Under the pieces are notes generated by a model. That model ran no database searches and was not told the origin of the DNA. It worked only from the letters and a program-made list of their open reading frames with translations. From Watersipora subatra (lineage: Eukaryota > Bryozoa > Gymnolaemata > Cheilostomatida > Watersiporidae), in NCBI RefSeq assembly GCF_963576615.1, contig NC_088708.1:26295191-26359190 (forward strand): a DNA stretch of 64,000 nucleotides. Reading direction: 5' to 3'. Shown piece after piece: positions 12,348 to 25,473 of this stretch (positions are counted from its first letter, which is position 1; every line of letters begins with the position of its first letter). The position numbers were made by a program, and so were the translations under genes.

Positions 12348-14810
12348 TCTCATAATCTAGCTAAGAACCGTCAGGTTATGGGCAGGTTTTTGTACAGCTC
12401 CACTAGGTACAAACTTATAAACAATGTTTTGTGTTGAGCTTCTATTTTAATATTTCTGTCATATAACAGACAAAATTCATACTATACCTCCTTTTCATTA
12501 TGCAAGCCTTAGAGACAAGCCCGAGACAAGTCCATTGTTCTCTCTCTTTGATGGGGGCCTTCAAGTTAAACTGCTCCTATCATGTCATTGTAGCTATTTC
12601 TATCGATTCATTATAGGCAGGGGAGGATAATTTCCTGTTTTCATAACCGATCTCAAGCAAATGCATTTCTAAAGAGTTCCTCACTTTTTTGCCTTAACCG
12701 TGATTTTTCTAAGCAGCGCTACTCTTACTCTGATTTTAAGTTAATCTTACATAATGAAACACAAAAGCGATATCAACTTCAACATTTTTTAGAATACTGC
12801 GTTTTCATGCTTAGCAGGAAGCATATTTGTTTTGTCTTTCAATTAACTGGAGAATGCAAATGTATAAAATCTCTAATATTCATAGGATGGTATGTATGAA
12901 TCCAATTGCCTGAAGAATGTGTTCAGTAAAGTTTCTAATAGATTCAATAATATTTAAAGATTTCAATGTGCAGTATTAAGTCTGCATTCGATTTAGTGTT
13001 TCGCAATCACAAGTGCTGCCATTCAAAAATAGATTTTATACAAATAATTTCATGTAATTAGAATCTAAAACTTAAAACATCAATAGGTGATTATTATTAA
13101 TTGGTAAAGTTCACATAACCTTCATAAAGTGAATTTCTTTTGCTGTCACTCTATGGCAAAAATTACTAATTTAATTGATAGTGTAAAATATTTACCCTTA
13201 ATCACATAGCCTGTGAATTGAACTTTTTTAGCCATAACAAGTATGTCAACAAGTGGAAAACTTGGGTTACATACAATCTCCTAGGAATGCATTAAACAAA
13301 ACAGCAACAGCTTGGTTCAGTAGGCTTGGTTTGGACCAATGTCTGCTACGCCTTGTTATACAAACTAATGCAGGTGTGCGATCGATGTGAACCAAATAAC
13401 TATGAAATCGCAGGGTGGTGCAACTAAATCATGCACGCTCTCCGCAAGAGCATTGTCTGGTGCGGTTCTACACGTAGTAGTGGGTTCGCTACGCTAGGCT
13501 AAGAGTGATGTGAATCGAGTGCGCCGGTGTAATTTCGGGCTCACTATGTGGTTTTGTCTCTCTACCGCGAAAGAGATGAGTCAAGGACTTTGTTCATTTA
13601 TTAACAATGTAAGGTCTTCATTTTCACGTTTTTTTTGTAGTTATTATATCTGGTATGAATATGGAGAATTTCGCCACTCACGATAAAATACAATTTATGG
13701 TAGAGTTACCGAAATATTAAGTTTGATACGACACAAGCATTACAGTACAAACACTACAAAAACAAAAAACTACAAAAAACAAAGCCCCTATTTTGGGCTT
13801 CCTCCGTAGCTTATTTCCTTTTACTAAATCTTTTTAACAATAGTAAAACGGCAACTCGTCTTTTTTGTCTGTTGCAGACGCCATCTTTAATAGATTTAAA
13901 TGGCAGAACACACTAGTAATGATGTCACATGATTTTTTGAAACTGGCCCAAATACAATTTGCACGAAGTCATGCACTCTTTGCGAATTGCTTGCTGTATC
14001 GCAAATAGTCAGGGATATAACTGCGTGCGGATTGAAAATGAATGATTGATCATCTGATAAGATTGATTTAACCAGGCCTTACAGAGGAGAGCTTCAAAGA
14101 CGAAGTGTGGTAGAACTTTGTTTAGACAGTCAACTCAATAGCTGTTGTGACGCTTCAATGTGGCACTCTACTCTCAATTATTAATCAGAGAAATGGCTGC
14201 TGCCTCTATTAGGGCTGACCAACTTCTTATCATCGGCTGCTCACACCTTCAGCGCACATACAATATAATTATTACTTGTTTACGGCTCTTAGGTCATAAC
14301 AGTTCTCATACACGTTCCATGGGGAATCTGTCGCGGTCAGCTTTCTGACAATTGGCGCCCTCTGGTGCTACTTGCTATTTATGTGACTAGCTAGATGATG
14401 ACTTTACAGGCACAAACCATTTTACCTGCGCGGTAAATGCCAACTAGCTCTTGCTCAATTCGCCCAGAACAAATGCTTGTCGTTCCTGCGACGTCTGCGA
14501 TTTTATTCTAGAGCCACTTGCTGAGTTCCCCGTCGAGCTGATGAGGCATATTATAAGACAAATCAGTTTTAATGAATTGAAATGATTCGTGTGGCTCTGC
14601 CTACTTCAGTTTGTTGTATACTGATTCATAGACTGTCATAGAATGGGAAAAGTTCATTTTCATTCTGGCTACTTAGTCACCAGTTTACCAACTTGACTTG
14701 GAGCTGACTTATTTCAAAGCTCGCTGTTTTACATAATGAATAGATTTCCTGGAATCAGCCAGGTCAGGTGTTATGCACTTAGCGATGAACTTGAACAAAA
14801 CTTTAGTAGA
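12348..14810. other. Non-coding stretch
   Basis: No gene recognised. A more CG-rich patch at 13420-13560 shares a diverged 32-bp direct repeat with 13960-13995 (gcatgcactctttgcgaatt-like), suggesting an old element. The 62-codon frame at 14160 is not family-like. Confidence 0.5.
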
Positions 14811-15249
14811 TTTTATCAGAACGTGTCAGTATTTTTTCATAATTTGCGATTGTTTTGGCTGTTTGAGATGACCTGACTCCCATGATGTTTCAAGATTTAT
14901 AAAGTCGACAAAACTTGATTGCTGTTAAAACGCGTGGAAGACAAATATGTGCTGAAATACCGCCTCTAGTTGTTATCGTTGCTTTAGCTAGTTGCTATAA
15001 CAGCTATAGTTGCTATAACAGCTATAGTTGATATTAGCTATTGCTTTCCATCTGCAGTATTAAGCGTTTCTATTCTGTCAGTCTCTTTGCAACTATGAAT
15101 GTCATAATTGCACTTTTGCTTGATCGGAACGTTTTAAATGGAATCAAGTTTTGTTGATTTTAATCTTGAAACATCCTGGCAGTTAGATCACCTCAAACAT
15201 CAAAAAAAATCGCAAATGATAGAAAAATGCTGATACTTTCTGATAAAAC
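14811..15249. mobile_element. Foldback element, copy 1 (arms about 120 bp)
   Basis: The left arm at 14811-14932 (ttttatcagaacgtgtcagt onward) is the inverse of 15130-15249 (ending gatactttctgataaaac). Both arms contain gatgtttcaagatt, caaaacttgatt and the gatgacctgact/agttagatcacctc pair. A loop of about 195 bp includes a tandem gttgctataacagctata duplication. The family recurs at 17647-17905 and as an arm fragment near 4377-4495. No coding frame. Confidence 0.8.
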
Positions 15250-17646
15250 CAACTTCTATCTAGTGTAAGCTCATCTTTAAAGGCAAGCTGTGTATTTCTG
15301 TTATTCTACCTTTCATTACACCGGATCGAGAAACTGCATCTAGTCTGATATGGTTGCATCCTACGCGCTATTTGATAAGATATCGTGAACTTTGATAAGA
15401 TTTCGCATCTAGTGGTACATAACTGGTTTGTTTACTTATTACAAAAACGGAACAACAAATTATAAATAAGTTTGAAAAATTTGTTCAAAGAACAAAGTTG
15501 GTTCAGTTTATTCTTCACACACGCATAATGATTTGACAAATTTTCTACTTCACTATTCTGTACCAAGTCTATATTACATTTCTGAATAGCAAAAAGTAAC
15601 TGAAATCCATCTATATGTATATGATATACTTTATCCATCGTATATGTATATGTAATTTCCTCTTTACGTGCACTCTATAAATTTATCGTTTACATGATAA
15701 AAAGTATAAAGCGATTAGCTGGTCTCAGGACAAACTATTCTAAATGTTTCAAGGGAACGTCGAATACTCTGCGTCAGTAATGACACTTTGTGTGTCGTGC
15801 CATATATAGATGCACCATTTTTTCTGTGAGGTATAAACTAATCATATGTTAGGTACGCCTCAATGTATGTTGCATTTAGATCCCACCAGTAGTTAGCCTA
15901 TGGGAATACACTGCCAAGTATTCAGGAAGAAGAGGAGGGTACATACGGTAGCTTGTGGTAAGGCCTGACTACACACACTGACTGACGAAATGCTTCTTTT
16001 ATGCCGCCAAGGCTCTGGCGATATGTCAGCAACTCGCTGTCACTATCTCACCCTGAAATGAATGTGTAGGTCTACTTCGGTAGAGACGACTGAGGCAGCT
16101 GCAATTTGCTAAAATAGTTCATTGATATGATCTCGATTTGATGTTATTCATTTTCAAATTGCGTCCAAGATTAGTTTATGAACAGCGACAACCATGTGAC
16201 TTCATAGAAACATCAATTTATATATGAAAATGGACATTCTTGCTTGTAACAGCTATATAAAAGCTACCAGCATAAATTGGAACTGTTTATAAAACATTTC
16301 AAAGAATTCACTTGGCAATTAAATCTGTTCAATCACCTTTTTTCCATAGTTAAATTTGTTTCATGAACTTGAACCATTTTCTTTCCATCTGTCTGTTTTT
16401 ATCATTAATCTATAGCAACAACCTTCAAAAAACAACACATCTTACAGGATTTGACCAGTGACTATCAGCTTGGTGAGCCAACATTCTAACACCAGCACCA
16501 ATCGGTCTTCATCTGTTATTACAGAAGGCTTGTGCAGCTACTTATTCGCTGTGTTTCATTAGCAAACCTGATGATCTGTTGCAACACCTCGGACTGCCCC
16601 CCCCCTCCAGCCCAGGCTCCCATGCCCCATACCGCCTCCTTAATAGTTATAACAATAAAACAAGAATAAATTGTATTTAAACTAACTCGATCAAATTTTG
16701 TGGTTAATATTTTTCTTATATTCAGTGGTTGGCTGACGAAAATAGCATGTGTTTTAATCAAATGATCTTGTGTCCATTACATACAGTTATTCGGGCCGTG
16801 GCTCATCACTGCTAAATAATGAGTATGGTTGAACTTTGGGTGCCTCCACATTTCTACACATAGCGTACGCATATGCTGCTTAGATTCCATTGGATTCCAT
16901 TGGCATACCCTCATAATTGTAGAATGATAATGGTAGTTTTTGCGATGATTGGTGTAGGATAGCCAGGTTAGCGTCAGGATGGAGTTAGGATGGCCTCATT
17001 AGCAATAGGTAGTTGAGTGTCTCTCGATGCACCGTTATAAACCCTGGGATCTTTGTAAACAGTTTGTATGTTGGCTATAACAGGTGACAACTTGCCATAT
17101 CGGTTTGCACGCCATCATTGGTTTGTCATCATCATAGTAGTGTGTCCTTGCATACCTGAAAATGGTATGTAGAGATACTTCCAAGTTTATGAATACGGGC
17201 TAATCTTGCGGGTTGCGTATCCCCTGTCAGCAAAACCTTTTGTCATGCCTGCTCCGTAGGAGTGTGTGTAGAACTACGAGTAGATGTACGCATGGGAATA
17301 CGCAAGGAATTACTTGTAGGGAATTATTTTTTATCCCAGAATTCATCTAGGTGTCATCAGCACAAACCAATGCTTCAATATTATTCAAATGTAATAACGT
17401 GGTATTTGATATTTTGGTATACGGTGTTCCAGCTACATTTCTTGTGTCACCTTGACTGCATGCAAAAACGGGAGGGTTCCGAGACGGGTTCCTCACAAGT
17501 AGTAAGGTTTTTGCCGTTCCATAAAGACACAGAAGCGTAAAGCTTTATTTATGCTGCCTTCCAAGTTAATTATTACATGAGGAATCAATAATAAATATCA
17601 ATTTCTAAGTGTACTTAAATATGTGATCATATCAAATTCTTATAGA
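15250..17646. other. Non-coding stretch
   Basis: No gene recognised. Frames of 68-92 codons at 15432, 16519 and 17262 have no domain and no splice support. A short C-run lies near 16597. Confidence 0.5.
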
Positions 17647-17905
17647 TTTTATCAAAAAGTACAGATATTTTTTCATCATTTGAGATTTTGTCTGTTGTTT
17701 TAGGCGACTAGACTGCCAGAATGTTTCAAGACTAAAACCGTGACTAAAACAATCGGAAGAACGTGCCAAAAGGGCGTCGATAGTTCGATTTTAATTGCGA
17801 TCAAGTTTTGTTGATTTTAATCTTGAAACATTCTGGCAGTCAGATCAATTAAATCAACAGACAAAATTTCAAATGGTAGAAAAAATATGATGCTTTCTGA
17901 TAAAA
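17647..17905. mobile_element. Foldback element, copy 2 (short loop)
   Basis: The left arm from 17647 (ttttatcaaaaagtacagat) is the inverse of the right arm ending at 17905 (atgctttctgataaaa). Both contain the ctgccagaatgtttcaagac / cttgaaacattctggcag pair. It is the same family as 14811-15249 but only 259 bp long. No coding content. Confidence 0.8.
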
Positions 17906-18036
17906 TGTAACTGTCATTTAATGAGTGCATTCCAAATTCATTTGAAAGTCGTTTTAGATTCTGAGCTAGTATGGTCACGCATCATTAAAGCATTCCGTAG
18001 AGCTTCTGCACCGAGTCTGCTGTCATGTCTCTTATA

Positions 18037-18121
18037 TTTCAATACACGTACACTTTCAATACACGTACACTTTCAATACACGTACACTTTCAATACACGT
18101 ACACTTTCAATACACGTACAC
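18037..18121. repeat. 17-bp tandem repeat, five copies
   Basis: The unit tttcaatacacgtacac is repeated five times without change. The 77-codon open frame across it is a repeat artefact. Confidence 0.9.
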
Positions 18122-18720
18122 TTTCGTCACCAACTTTGTTCTCAGATGCACTAGAAAGAAGAGTTTTAAGCGAAACCTTTTAGTTAGTCAGTAGTCATTC
18201 TTGCATGAAATCTTTCCATTTGTCTGTCGCTCTCTAACAGTAGATCACAAGTCTTACCATTTCTATAGCTTTTTTCTATCAATGGCCGTCTGATTTGTAG
18301 CTTTAAAATTTTAATTGTATTCAATCAATGCATTTATCGATTGTTTGCTAACTGAAAGCTCACTCAGACAATAAGGGTAATACAGAAGAGCCGTTTCCCA
18401 GGAGACTTCAACTAACATCCTGCCTGTTGAGAAATGCTCCGTAGCGTTCATTTCTATTTATAAGGAATTAGCGTACTTGTGAATACAGGGAAGAGTCAAG
18501 AGGTAATTTGTTGCCGATCTCAAGTTTTAATGAATAAATGTCATTCTATACCAGATCGTTTGTTTAGCTAACTGCGATCTCTGAGCTGTATTGTTATGAG
18601 TGAGGTACACTGGTGCGGATTTGAGTCAATCCTATTAAGCTTATTAAGTGAGTTTTCTAGCTTTCATATTTTCATAGAAGTGTTCTGCTACAAAAACTGT
18701 ATCAAAAATGCAAGCAGATT

Positions 18721-19102
18721 TGTTGTCATTGTTGGACAGGTAGTATGATGACTCACACAACTAGCTGCATTCACTAGAACTAAACTATAATCGGAGTCTG
18801 GCAAATTTATTTTTCAGAAAGTCATAACAAACGTGTACAGTTAGGTAATCTGTAGCTTGTACAGTTAGGCAATCTATAGCTTGTACAGTTAGGCAATCTA
18901 TAGCTTGTACAGTTAGGTAATCATCAGCTTGTACAGTTAGGTAATCATCAACTTGTACAGTTTAGAGATTACCTAACTGTACATGTTTGTTTTGACTTTT
19001 TTCTGAAAAAGAGATTTGGCAGACTTCAATCATAGTTTAGTTCTAGTGAATGCAGCTAGTTGTGTGAAAGTCATCAATCTACCAGTTCAACAATGACAAC
19101 AC
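18721..19102. mobile_element. Inverted repeat enclosing a 24-bp tandem array
   Basis: The left arm at about 18721-18850 (tgttgtcattgttggacagg; acacaactagctgcattcac) is the inverse of about 18965-19102 (gtgaatgcagctagttgtgt; caacaatgacaac). Between them lie five or six copies of the 24-bp unit agcttgtacagttaggtaat. Inverted arms around a tandem-repeat core are typical of some non-autonomous DNA elements of marine invertebrates. No target duplication or transposase was identified. Confidence 0.75.
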
Positions 19103-19857
19103 ATGACACTAGCTTGTACAATAAGGTAATCCCTAGCCTGTAAAGTTAGCTAATCTCTAGCTGCTTGTACAGTTAGGTAATCTCTAGCTTGTACAGTTAG
19201 GTAATCACTAGCTTGTACTGTTAGGTAATCTCTAGCTTGTACACTTAGCTAGTCCCTAGCTTGTACAGTTAGGTAATCTCTAGCTTGTACAGTTAGATAA
19301 TCCCTAGCTTGTACAGTTAGATAATCCCTAGCTTGTACAGTTAGATAATCACTAGCTTGTACAGTTAGGTAATCCCTAGCTTGTACACTTAGCTAGTCCC
19401 TAGCTTGTACAGTTAGGTAACCTCTAGCTTGTACAGTTAGGTAACCTCTAGCTTGTACAGTTAGATAATCCCTAGCTTGTACAGTTAGATAATCCCTAGC
19501 TTGTACAGTTAGATAATCCCTAGTTTGTACAGTTACGTAGTCTGTAGCTTGTACAGTTAGGTAATCACTAGCTTGTACAGTTAGATAATCCCTAGCTTGT
19601 ACAGTTAGGTAATCACTAGCTTGTACAGTTAGATAATCCCTAGCTTGTACAGTTAGATAATCCCTAGCTTGTACAGTTAGATAATCCCTAGTTTGTACAG
19701 TTAGTTAGTCTGTAGCTTGTACAGTTAGATAATCCCTAGCTTGTACAGTTAGATAATCCCTAGCTTGTACAGTTAGGTAATCCCTAGCTTGTACAGCTAG
19801 GTAATCCCTAGCTTGTACAGTTAGGTAATCCCTAGCAGGTACAGTTAAGTAATCAAT
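19103..19857. repeat. 24-bp satellite array
   Basis: About 31 copies of a unit like tagcttgtacagttagataa plus tccc. Variants fall into recurring groups (ggtaatcact, gataatccct, ctagtccct, gtaacctct), which indicates higher-order duplication of several units. It is the same unit as in the core of the inverted repeat just to the left. Confidence 0.95.
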
Positions 19858-21079
19858 AATTCTTGAGTAATTTTAGCTGTCAGTAGTTACCATGTTCTTC
19901 TAGTTTTCATACCAGATTGTTTCTGTGAGCCAACCAAAAGTTGAACTCACAGCTTGAGAAAATTGATAAAGAGAGACGAGTGCTATGAGATTTATGAAAG
20001 AAGCTTTTAATTGTTTCCAATTTGTCAACCCCAAGAATAAGCGCAGCTTGTAGATGCACTTTATCTCATATGTTTCAACAGCTTGCCTTACTTCACAAGT
20101 TGGCCTGCTAATTTGTGGGTGGAGGTGCTTACTGCCTGTTGCATTTGCACCAGATAGTCTTACTGGCTGTCAGCTGTTTAAACAAATTATGGCCACGAAA
20201 AGCAGCATAGCTTTGCATGATGCTTTGCATTCTCTGTAGGTTATGGTTTATAGAGTTTAATGTTGTGGGTTATTTGGTGCTTCTTTAGATACCGCTGAGT
20301 TATCCTTTCCTGTCTTATTGCCATCTCTTTTAATTGCATTTTTTAATGTCAATTAACTTTCAGTAGACCTTAGATTTTTATACTATCTAAGACTAATCGC
20401 ACTTAATATTTCGTATCAAATGTTACATCTACTGGTAATGTAACTAACAACGCAACAATCGCAACACTCCTGCAAAAAGTTATGAATACAAAAATGCTTT
20501 ACCAACAGTTGTTGAAAGATTCCATCTTAGCTCTTCAACACGAATTCATTTTTAGGAATTTCAAGTTAACATTAGAGTCACTCGAAGAGAACCGCACCAA
20601 AGGCATAAACTCTGGTGCTTCCTCTAATGCTCCGCTAATATGGCCCAAGGCTAGGAATACTTCACAGAATATCCTTGGCTGCAGGTGCAAGCAGTTTTTG
20701 TCTCTGTGCTTATAATGCCAAATTTAATAACAGTTCATCTGGATTGCTAAAGGTACAGATGTAAAGGACATTGTGTGGACAGCAGTACCTCTGAGTAAGC
20801 TAGGGTTGCAATTAGATTTGTAAGCATGGACTGAAAATATAAAACATTTACGGTATATAGCGGTTTCCTGCTAGGTTCAGTAGAATGCGAGTAGGATGGT
20901 TTTGATGCACTGATTTGTTTAATTAAGTTTATTAACCATCAAACCGTGAAATCTACAAAGTATCAAAGGCAACAATAGCTTTAGATTAACAAGAAATACA
21001 TTAATTCACAAATAATAATAATAATGGCATGCTTCTGTCATGTGGTGACAATGCTTGGTAGTGTTCTCTAGTAGAGAAA
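19858..21079. other. Non-coding stretch
   Basis: Frames of 61 and 77 codons at 20054 and 20482 show no recognisable family. No RNA or repeat structure was noted. Confidence 0.5.
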
Positions 21080-21445
21080 CACACCGCCAGGACTAGGTTT
21101 TTATAAGCTACCTTGGGTGGTCGTAACGCTTATCGAGGGCTTCTTCTGGAACTGTCAGATTAACCTGAAGGGATACATTTTTTGCAACACGTCCAGTCTG
21201 ACAGAGCCAGGTAACCATTTCACTTGTCCGATGTGCGAAGGACAGAGGTGGATCTTTAACGTGGCCACATTGTCAGTGTGGTACACGGGGGCCTCCAAGT
21301 TAAGGTCTAGATCCGAAAGACCCAGCAATTTAGGGTTGAAAGCTTACTGAGAGCTTTTTGTCAGAATGGCATTAAGCAGGGCTCGAACCACCAACCCCAT
21401 GGTTACAGTCAAAGATGATACCACTAAGCCAGCCTGACACCCCTG
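21080..21445 (-). mobile_element. tRNA-headed SINE-like element
   Basis: Read on the minus strand, an A box TGGCTTAGTGG (21421-21431) and a B box GGTTCGAGCCC (21379-21389) both match the RNA polymerase III consensus and are 31 bp apart. The rest, to about 21090, would be the SINE body, with a core word gtacacgggggcctccaagt (plus strand) resembling widespread metazoan SINE cores. The anticodon arm is not tRNA-like, so a functional tRNA is unlikely. The 3' boundary is uncertain. Confidence 0.65.
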
Positions 21446-21740
21446 GCTGGTAATTCACAATACACATAATAATAATACACAAATTTTCAGAATGCATAAG
21501 AAATTATTGCAATTACACTGTATTAAAAAGGCAAGGAAATAATATTAATAAAAAACATACCTTTTGCCATCTGCAAACTCACACTACTGTTACTGCTAGA
21601 AAAATGTGATGAAATTATTGGAATTCAGAGTTTACTAATGTTGCTGTAAAGTCAGCTGTGAACTGATTGCTCTTGCTGGGTGGCGGATTGCCAAACACTA
21701 AAGCCTGGTTTCCATATGACAGCCTGGTTTCCATATGACG

Positions 21741-21846
21741 TGCTCGCTAGCACGATTCTAGCAGCGCAGAATAATTCTGTGTGTTTCAATCATTTCGTGA
21801 TTTCGGTTAGAACCAACGAAAAATTTGTTACGTGTAGCCGTACCTT
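21741..21846. mobile_element. Half copy of the AAGGTNYGGCCACACGTAAC foldback family
   Basis: The reverse complement starts aaggtacggctacacgtaac, followed by ttctaaccgaaatcacgaaa and ending in gctagaatcgtgctagcgag. It matches one arm of the elements at 28410-29022 and 51628-52356, and TA follows the terminus at 21847. Only one arm remains. The preceding gcctggtttccatatgac is duplicated 19 bp apart. Confidence 0.7.
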
Positions 21847-23210
21847 TACTAACTTATTATTTGACCAAAAATCAACACGTTCAACCAAAACTTCACTAGT
21901 TTTGGTTTGAAGCATCTGGCCCTGCATTTATAGACTGCCAAATAATTAAAGTAAACAGCAATGTAATGCCACGACATTGACAGCAAATCCGTTTCCAAGT
22001 CTGTGACTGATAGTGATTATTAAAGACAATCTCGGTCTATTATCAGTACTAGAAATGTAGCCCTAAAAACCTAAGACGGCTGTCACTCTTCGCGGAGTAA
22101 TCAGCAACGCTCCCAAACATCACTAATAAGTTTGTGAAGGTCGCTGGTTGAGCCATGCTTTTGGTTAGCAGAAGTTCAAACTGAGCAAGTTTCAGGTTTT
22201 TAACGCAACCCAGTGCCACCAGAATGGATATTTGTATTAAAATAACGAATGTGAAGAAAGAGGTTGTTTTGGTTACCAACTTGAAAAAGGTGACAATGAT
22301 TTTAAAAGTGACGACAGTGATTTTAAAAGTGACAACAGTGATTTTAAAAGTGGCTATTCTGACGACAACTTTGTGTGGTAGGACCCCACTGCTAAATAAC
22401 ATAGGACTGGTCAACCCAATTTGGACAGATCTCCCCATCCAATCACAAACCAGGTAATGTTGCCCCAAGCAGAGACAATGTCTATCGCTCAAACCTGCCC
22501 AAACCAAAACTTGCTTAAGCTAAACTGAGTCATGCGTTGGCAACAAGCCAAATTATTATTTGAGTAAGAATTGGGTTCACTGAGTACATAAACCAAAACC
22601 GTTGGGCTATAAGTCTTAGGAAGACCGTAACATGCATGTACCGTGCATGCGATACATGCATGTAACCTCTTACACGTACATAACTTAGACTTGAACATAG
22701 TAAGTTACTTACAACTTACAGTAAACCATTTCTAAGCTATAGTGAACACAGACAGCACTTTTACATACGATAAGAGCTTAAGCTTGTTTTTTTTACCGAA
22801 TTGCTAAAAATGTATAAATTTACTATGATCAGATTCGTTTTCAGTTTCAACGTACAAGCGATAAAAAATCATCTCTTTGTACCTGATGAGATGAAATATA
22901 ATTATTTTGTTATATTATTTCAAGAAAATGCATTTGATCCATTTGGATACATCTTACACATTATTTTATAGAATTTTCTTAATCTTGACAATATTTTGAA
23001 TTTATTAGTATATAATTTCTGTTTGTTTATTAGCAACAAAAAGAGAACAACAAATTATAACTAAGTTTGAGAAATTTGTTCAATGAACAAAGGGTTTCTA
23101 GTTTATTTTGTACACCTGCACAATCATTTAGTAATTTTTTGACTTCATCTTGATCAGTACCAAGTCCATATTATATTTCCACATTGCAACGAGTAACTTT
23201 ATGTCCCTCC

Positions 23211-23212
<2 letters not shown>
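21847..23212. other. Non-coding stretch
   Basis: No gene recognised. A 152-codon minus-strand frame at 22049-22507 crosses a 21-bp tandem repeat (22290-22352, gtgacaacagtgattttaaa) and has no domain, so it is not called. A palindromic patch catgcatgtaccgtgcatgc lies near 22633. Confidence 0.5.

Positions 23213-23289
<77 letters not shown>
23213..23289. repeat. (TA)n microsatellite, about 38 units
   Basis: Uninterrupted AT dinucleotides, followed by an imperfect repeat of gtgagtagtayatrtaatatatgtatat to about 23360. Tyr/Ile-rich frames here are artefacts. Confidence 0.95.
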
Positions 23290-23292
<3 letters not shown>

Positions 23293-23709
23293 TGAGTAGT
23301 ATATATAATATATGTATATGTGTGAGTAGTACATGTAATATATGTATATGTGTGAGTAGACTATAGTAGGTTTTACTGTCGCGTAGAAAGCGGAGCGTAA
23401 ACAAGCAAAATAAAGACATTTGCTGCTAGTAAGAAACTAGAGACATTTTGTCCACTTGTGCAGCCTTCACAACTTTCACAGCTATAAGGAGACAAAGAGA
23501 CATCCTGCTACTGTTGAATACCTTTGTTTTTTGGAATCTATTAGAACAGTTAAACAAAATGAATCCTTTGTTTAGTTCATATTCCTAGATCATTCAGGAC
23601 TTTTAACAGCAAACATGTAATATAATTAGTTTATGAATGTATTTTGTCATATGCAAATAACGAGATATAATTTTACAAGACATACTCACGGTCATACCAA
23701 AAGGTAAGA

Positions 23710-24128
23710 CGCAAACCATGCGGATTTGGAGTTGTGTTACCGTGTGAATTAAGCGTTTCTATGAAAATTTGCATGATGCGAATTGACTCCGGCGCCTTGT
23801 TGAAAAAAGGTAAGGAATTGTACGCTATAAAGTAATAATTAGTGACGCAGCTAGTGACGCACGAGTTAGCGCCACCAACGCGTGAAAATCATTCAAGAAA
23901 GGACAACGGAAGTATTGAAAATGTTTAAAACTGAATAGCTGGTGCGGCGTTTTAATGCCCATAATTCGCAAGTGCTGTTTTCATGATTCACAAGCATGAT
24001 GGATTCGATAAAGTTTTGCAAATTGCAAAACTCACTTAGCTTGCGGATTTATGTCGTTTCCATGATGCTGTTAACTTGCGGATTGGCTCAAGTTTGCGAA
24101 TTCTGCGCGCGTCATGGAAACATAGTGA
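23710..24128. mobile_element. MITE with CACTATGTTTCCATGA-type ends, copy B (inverted)
   Basis: This is the reverse-orientation copy of 10166-10514. It shares ggatttggagttgtgttacc, aaggtaaggaattgtacgc, gcggattggctcaagtttgc and the terminal gtcatggaaacatagtg. The left terminus is degraded. An 88-codon frame within it is incidental. Confidence 0.8.
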
Positions 24129-25092
24129 TGGAGCATCGAGTTATTTTTATTGCTATAGTTGGATATTGTGTGGCACTATTACTTCTTAATTTGTTTTCTA
24201 TTGTAATAACGCAATGCCGCAGTTTTTTACAACATTTGGCTACTAGAAATTTAATCTTTTAGGCTCACCTCCAAGCAGTAGCTCATTCAGGTACTTCTGC
24301 CTTGTAGCCTGTAGTCATGCTTGTCAGTAATTTTTTAAGGAAGTCACTACACATTCTACACATAATGCTGATATCTTAGAGTTAGTTCTTTTTGTTCACA
24401 GACTGATTTTTCCGACTCATCTTCAAACATTTAGCCAAATATTTTAATATTTAATAGCACTGTAAGTTTTCATTCTTCTTCTGAAAGATTCTGGAATTAA
24501 AATGTTTGTTAGAACTTGTCATTTTTCATTCAAAGTATAAGTAAAACTTATACTTATATTTTACAACTTTTTTTATATTTTATATAATATCAGTCAGATA
24601 TCTACTTGATTTCATGAAGTATTCTCAAGTGTCCCCAAACCAAAAGATTGGCTTGCTGTAACCGGTGCTATATATGTTATTTTGTTTATACCCTTAATGC
24701 TTCAAAACTACTAAATAAGAAAATAAAAACTAACTATTTTGAGGACATGGATATTTCAACTACTTCAAATAGATTCATCCCTGCTATAAAAGCCTGTATT
24801 CTAAATATTGCTAGTAACTTCAAATGATGGCTTCTCTTGTCGCTGAAATGGTAAATATTGTTCCGCGAGTGTTTGACCACTAGTGGGCCAATGACCCAAT
24901 CAACTTCTTCCTAATAGATGAATATCTCGTTACACCTCTGACTCAACATCCCATGATGGGTGACTCATCCCTGATAACTCTTCACTGATGAGGTAAATAG
25001 TTGAGCAAGTGGGGCTCATCTTTGGATATATATCTATTGCAGTACAATACAATCGTGGTCAGACCGGCAACACTCGCATAAGCGTCAACAGG
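24129..25092. other. Upstream of calcium sensor gene 1; no gene recognised
   Basis: AT-rich sequence with no clear promoter. A plausible splice acceptor (tctattgcag, AG at 25041-25042) lies 50 bp before the start codon of gene 1. That suggests the first coding exon is preceded by a 5' UTR intron and that the promoter lies further left. Confidence 0.4.
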
Positions 25093-25200
25093 ATGGGAGG
25101 AAAATCAAGCAAAAAACTCACCAAAGAAGATTTGGAATTTTTACTAAACAACACAAGCTTCACAAAGCCTCAGATAAAACAATGGTACAAAGGATTCATG
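25093..25200 (+). CDS. Recoverin/visinin-like neuronal calcium sensor, coding exon 1 of 3
   Basis: This exon encodes residues 1-36 of a 192-residue EF-hand protein and ends at a GTGAGT donor in phase 0. The start chosen gives MGGKSSKK, a classical N-myristoylation signal (Gly2, Ser6) as in all NCS proteins. An in-frame ATG at 25009 lies upstream but would bury the signal, and an acceptor at 25041-25042 probably removes it. The exon ends in WYKGFM, the first helix of the family. Joined exons give a dead EF1 with Cys39-Pro40, EF2 loop 74-85, EF3 loop 110-121 and EF4 loop 157-168. NCS proteins bind calcium, expose the myristoyl group and regulate membrane targets such as kinases and cyclases. 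The closest family features (GNGTI in EF3, TSSGK linker) are recoverin/visinin-like, but orthology is not established. Confidence 0.9.
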
Positions 25201-25473
25201 GTGAGTCTAAGCAGCCGTAGAGCAGTATTTCGCTAGCAAATATGCCTTTTAGATACTCTATGCATAAGACAACTTTTTTGATAAAATTCGTAGACTCAGC
25301 GTTGTCAACTGATTGACAGAGTTGAGTGCCGGGCGTTCGCTATATTTCCCTAAATTATGCAAATGAGCCCGTTGATCAGACAATCAACTATTCCAGCAGA
25401 AGCTGTCATGGGAATTAATCAGAGAAATAGATTTTTACCGAGTCTTAAGCTGTACATGTATATCAATTAGCTA

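Noticed and set aside
21370-21440. Possible functional tRNA gene on the minus strand
   Set aside because: A and B boxes are perfect, but the anticodon arm and acceptor stem do not fold as a tRNA and it continues into a SINE-like body.
22049-22507. 152-codon minus-strand frame
   Set aside because: It crosses a 21-bp tandem repeat, has no recognisable domain, and the opposite strand is also open.
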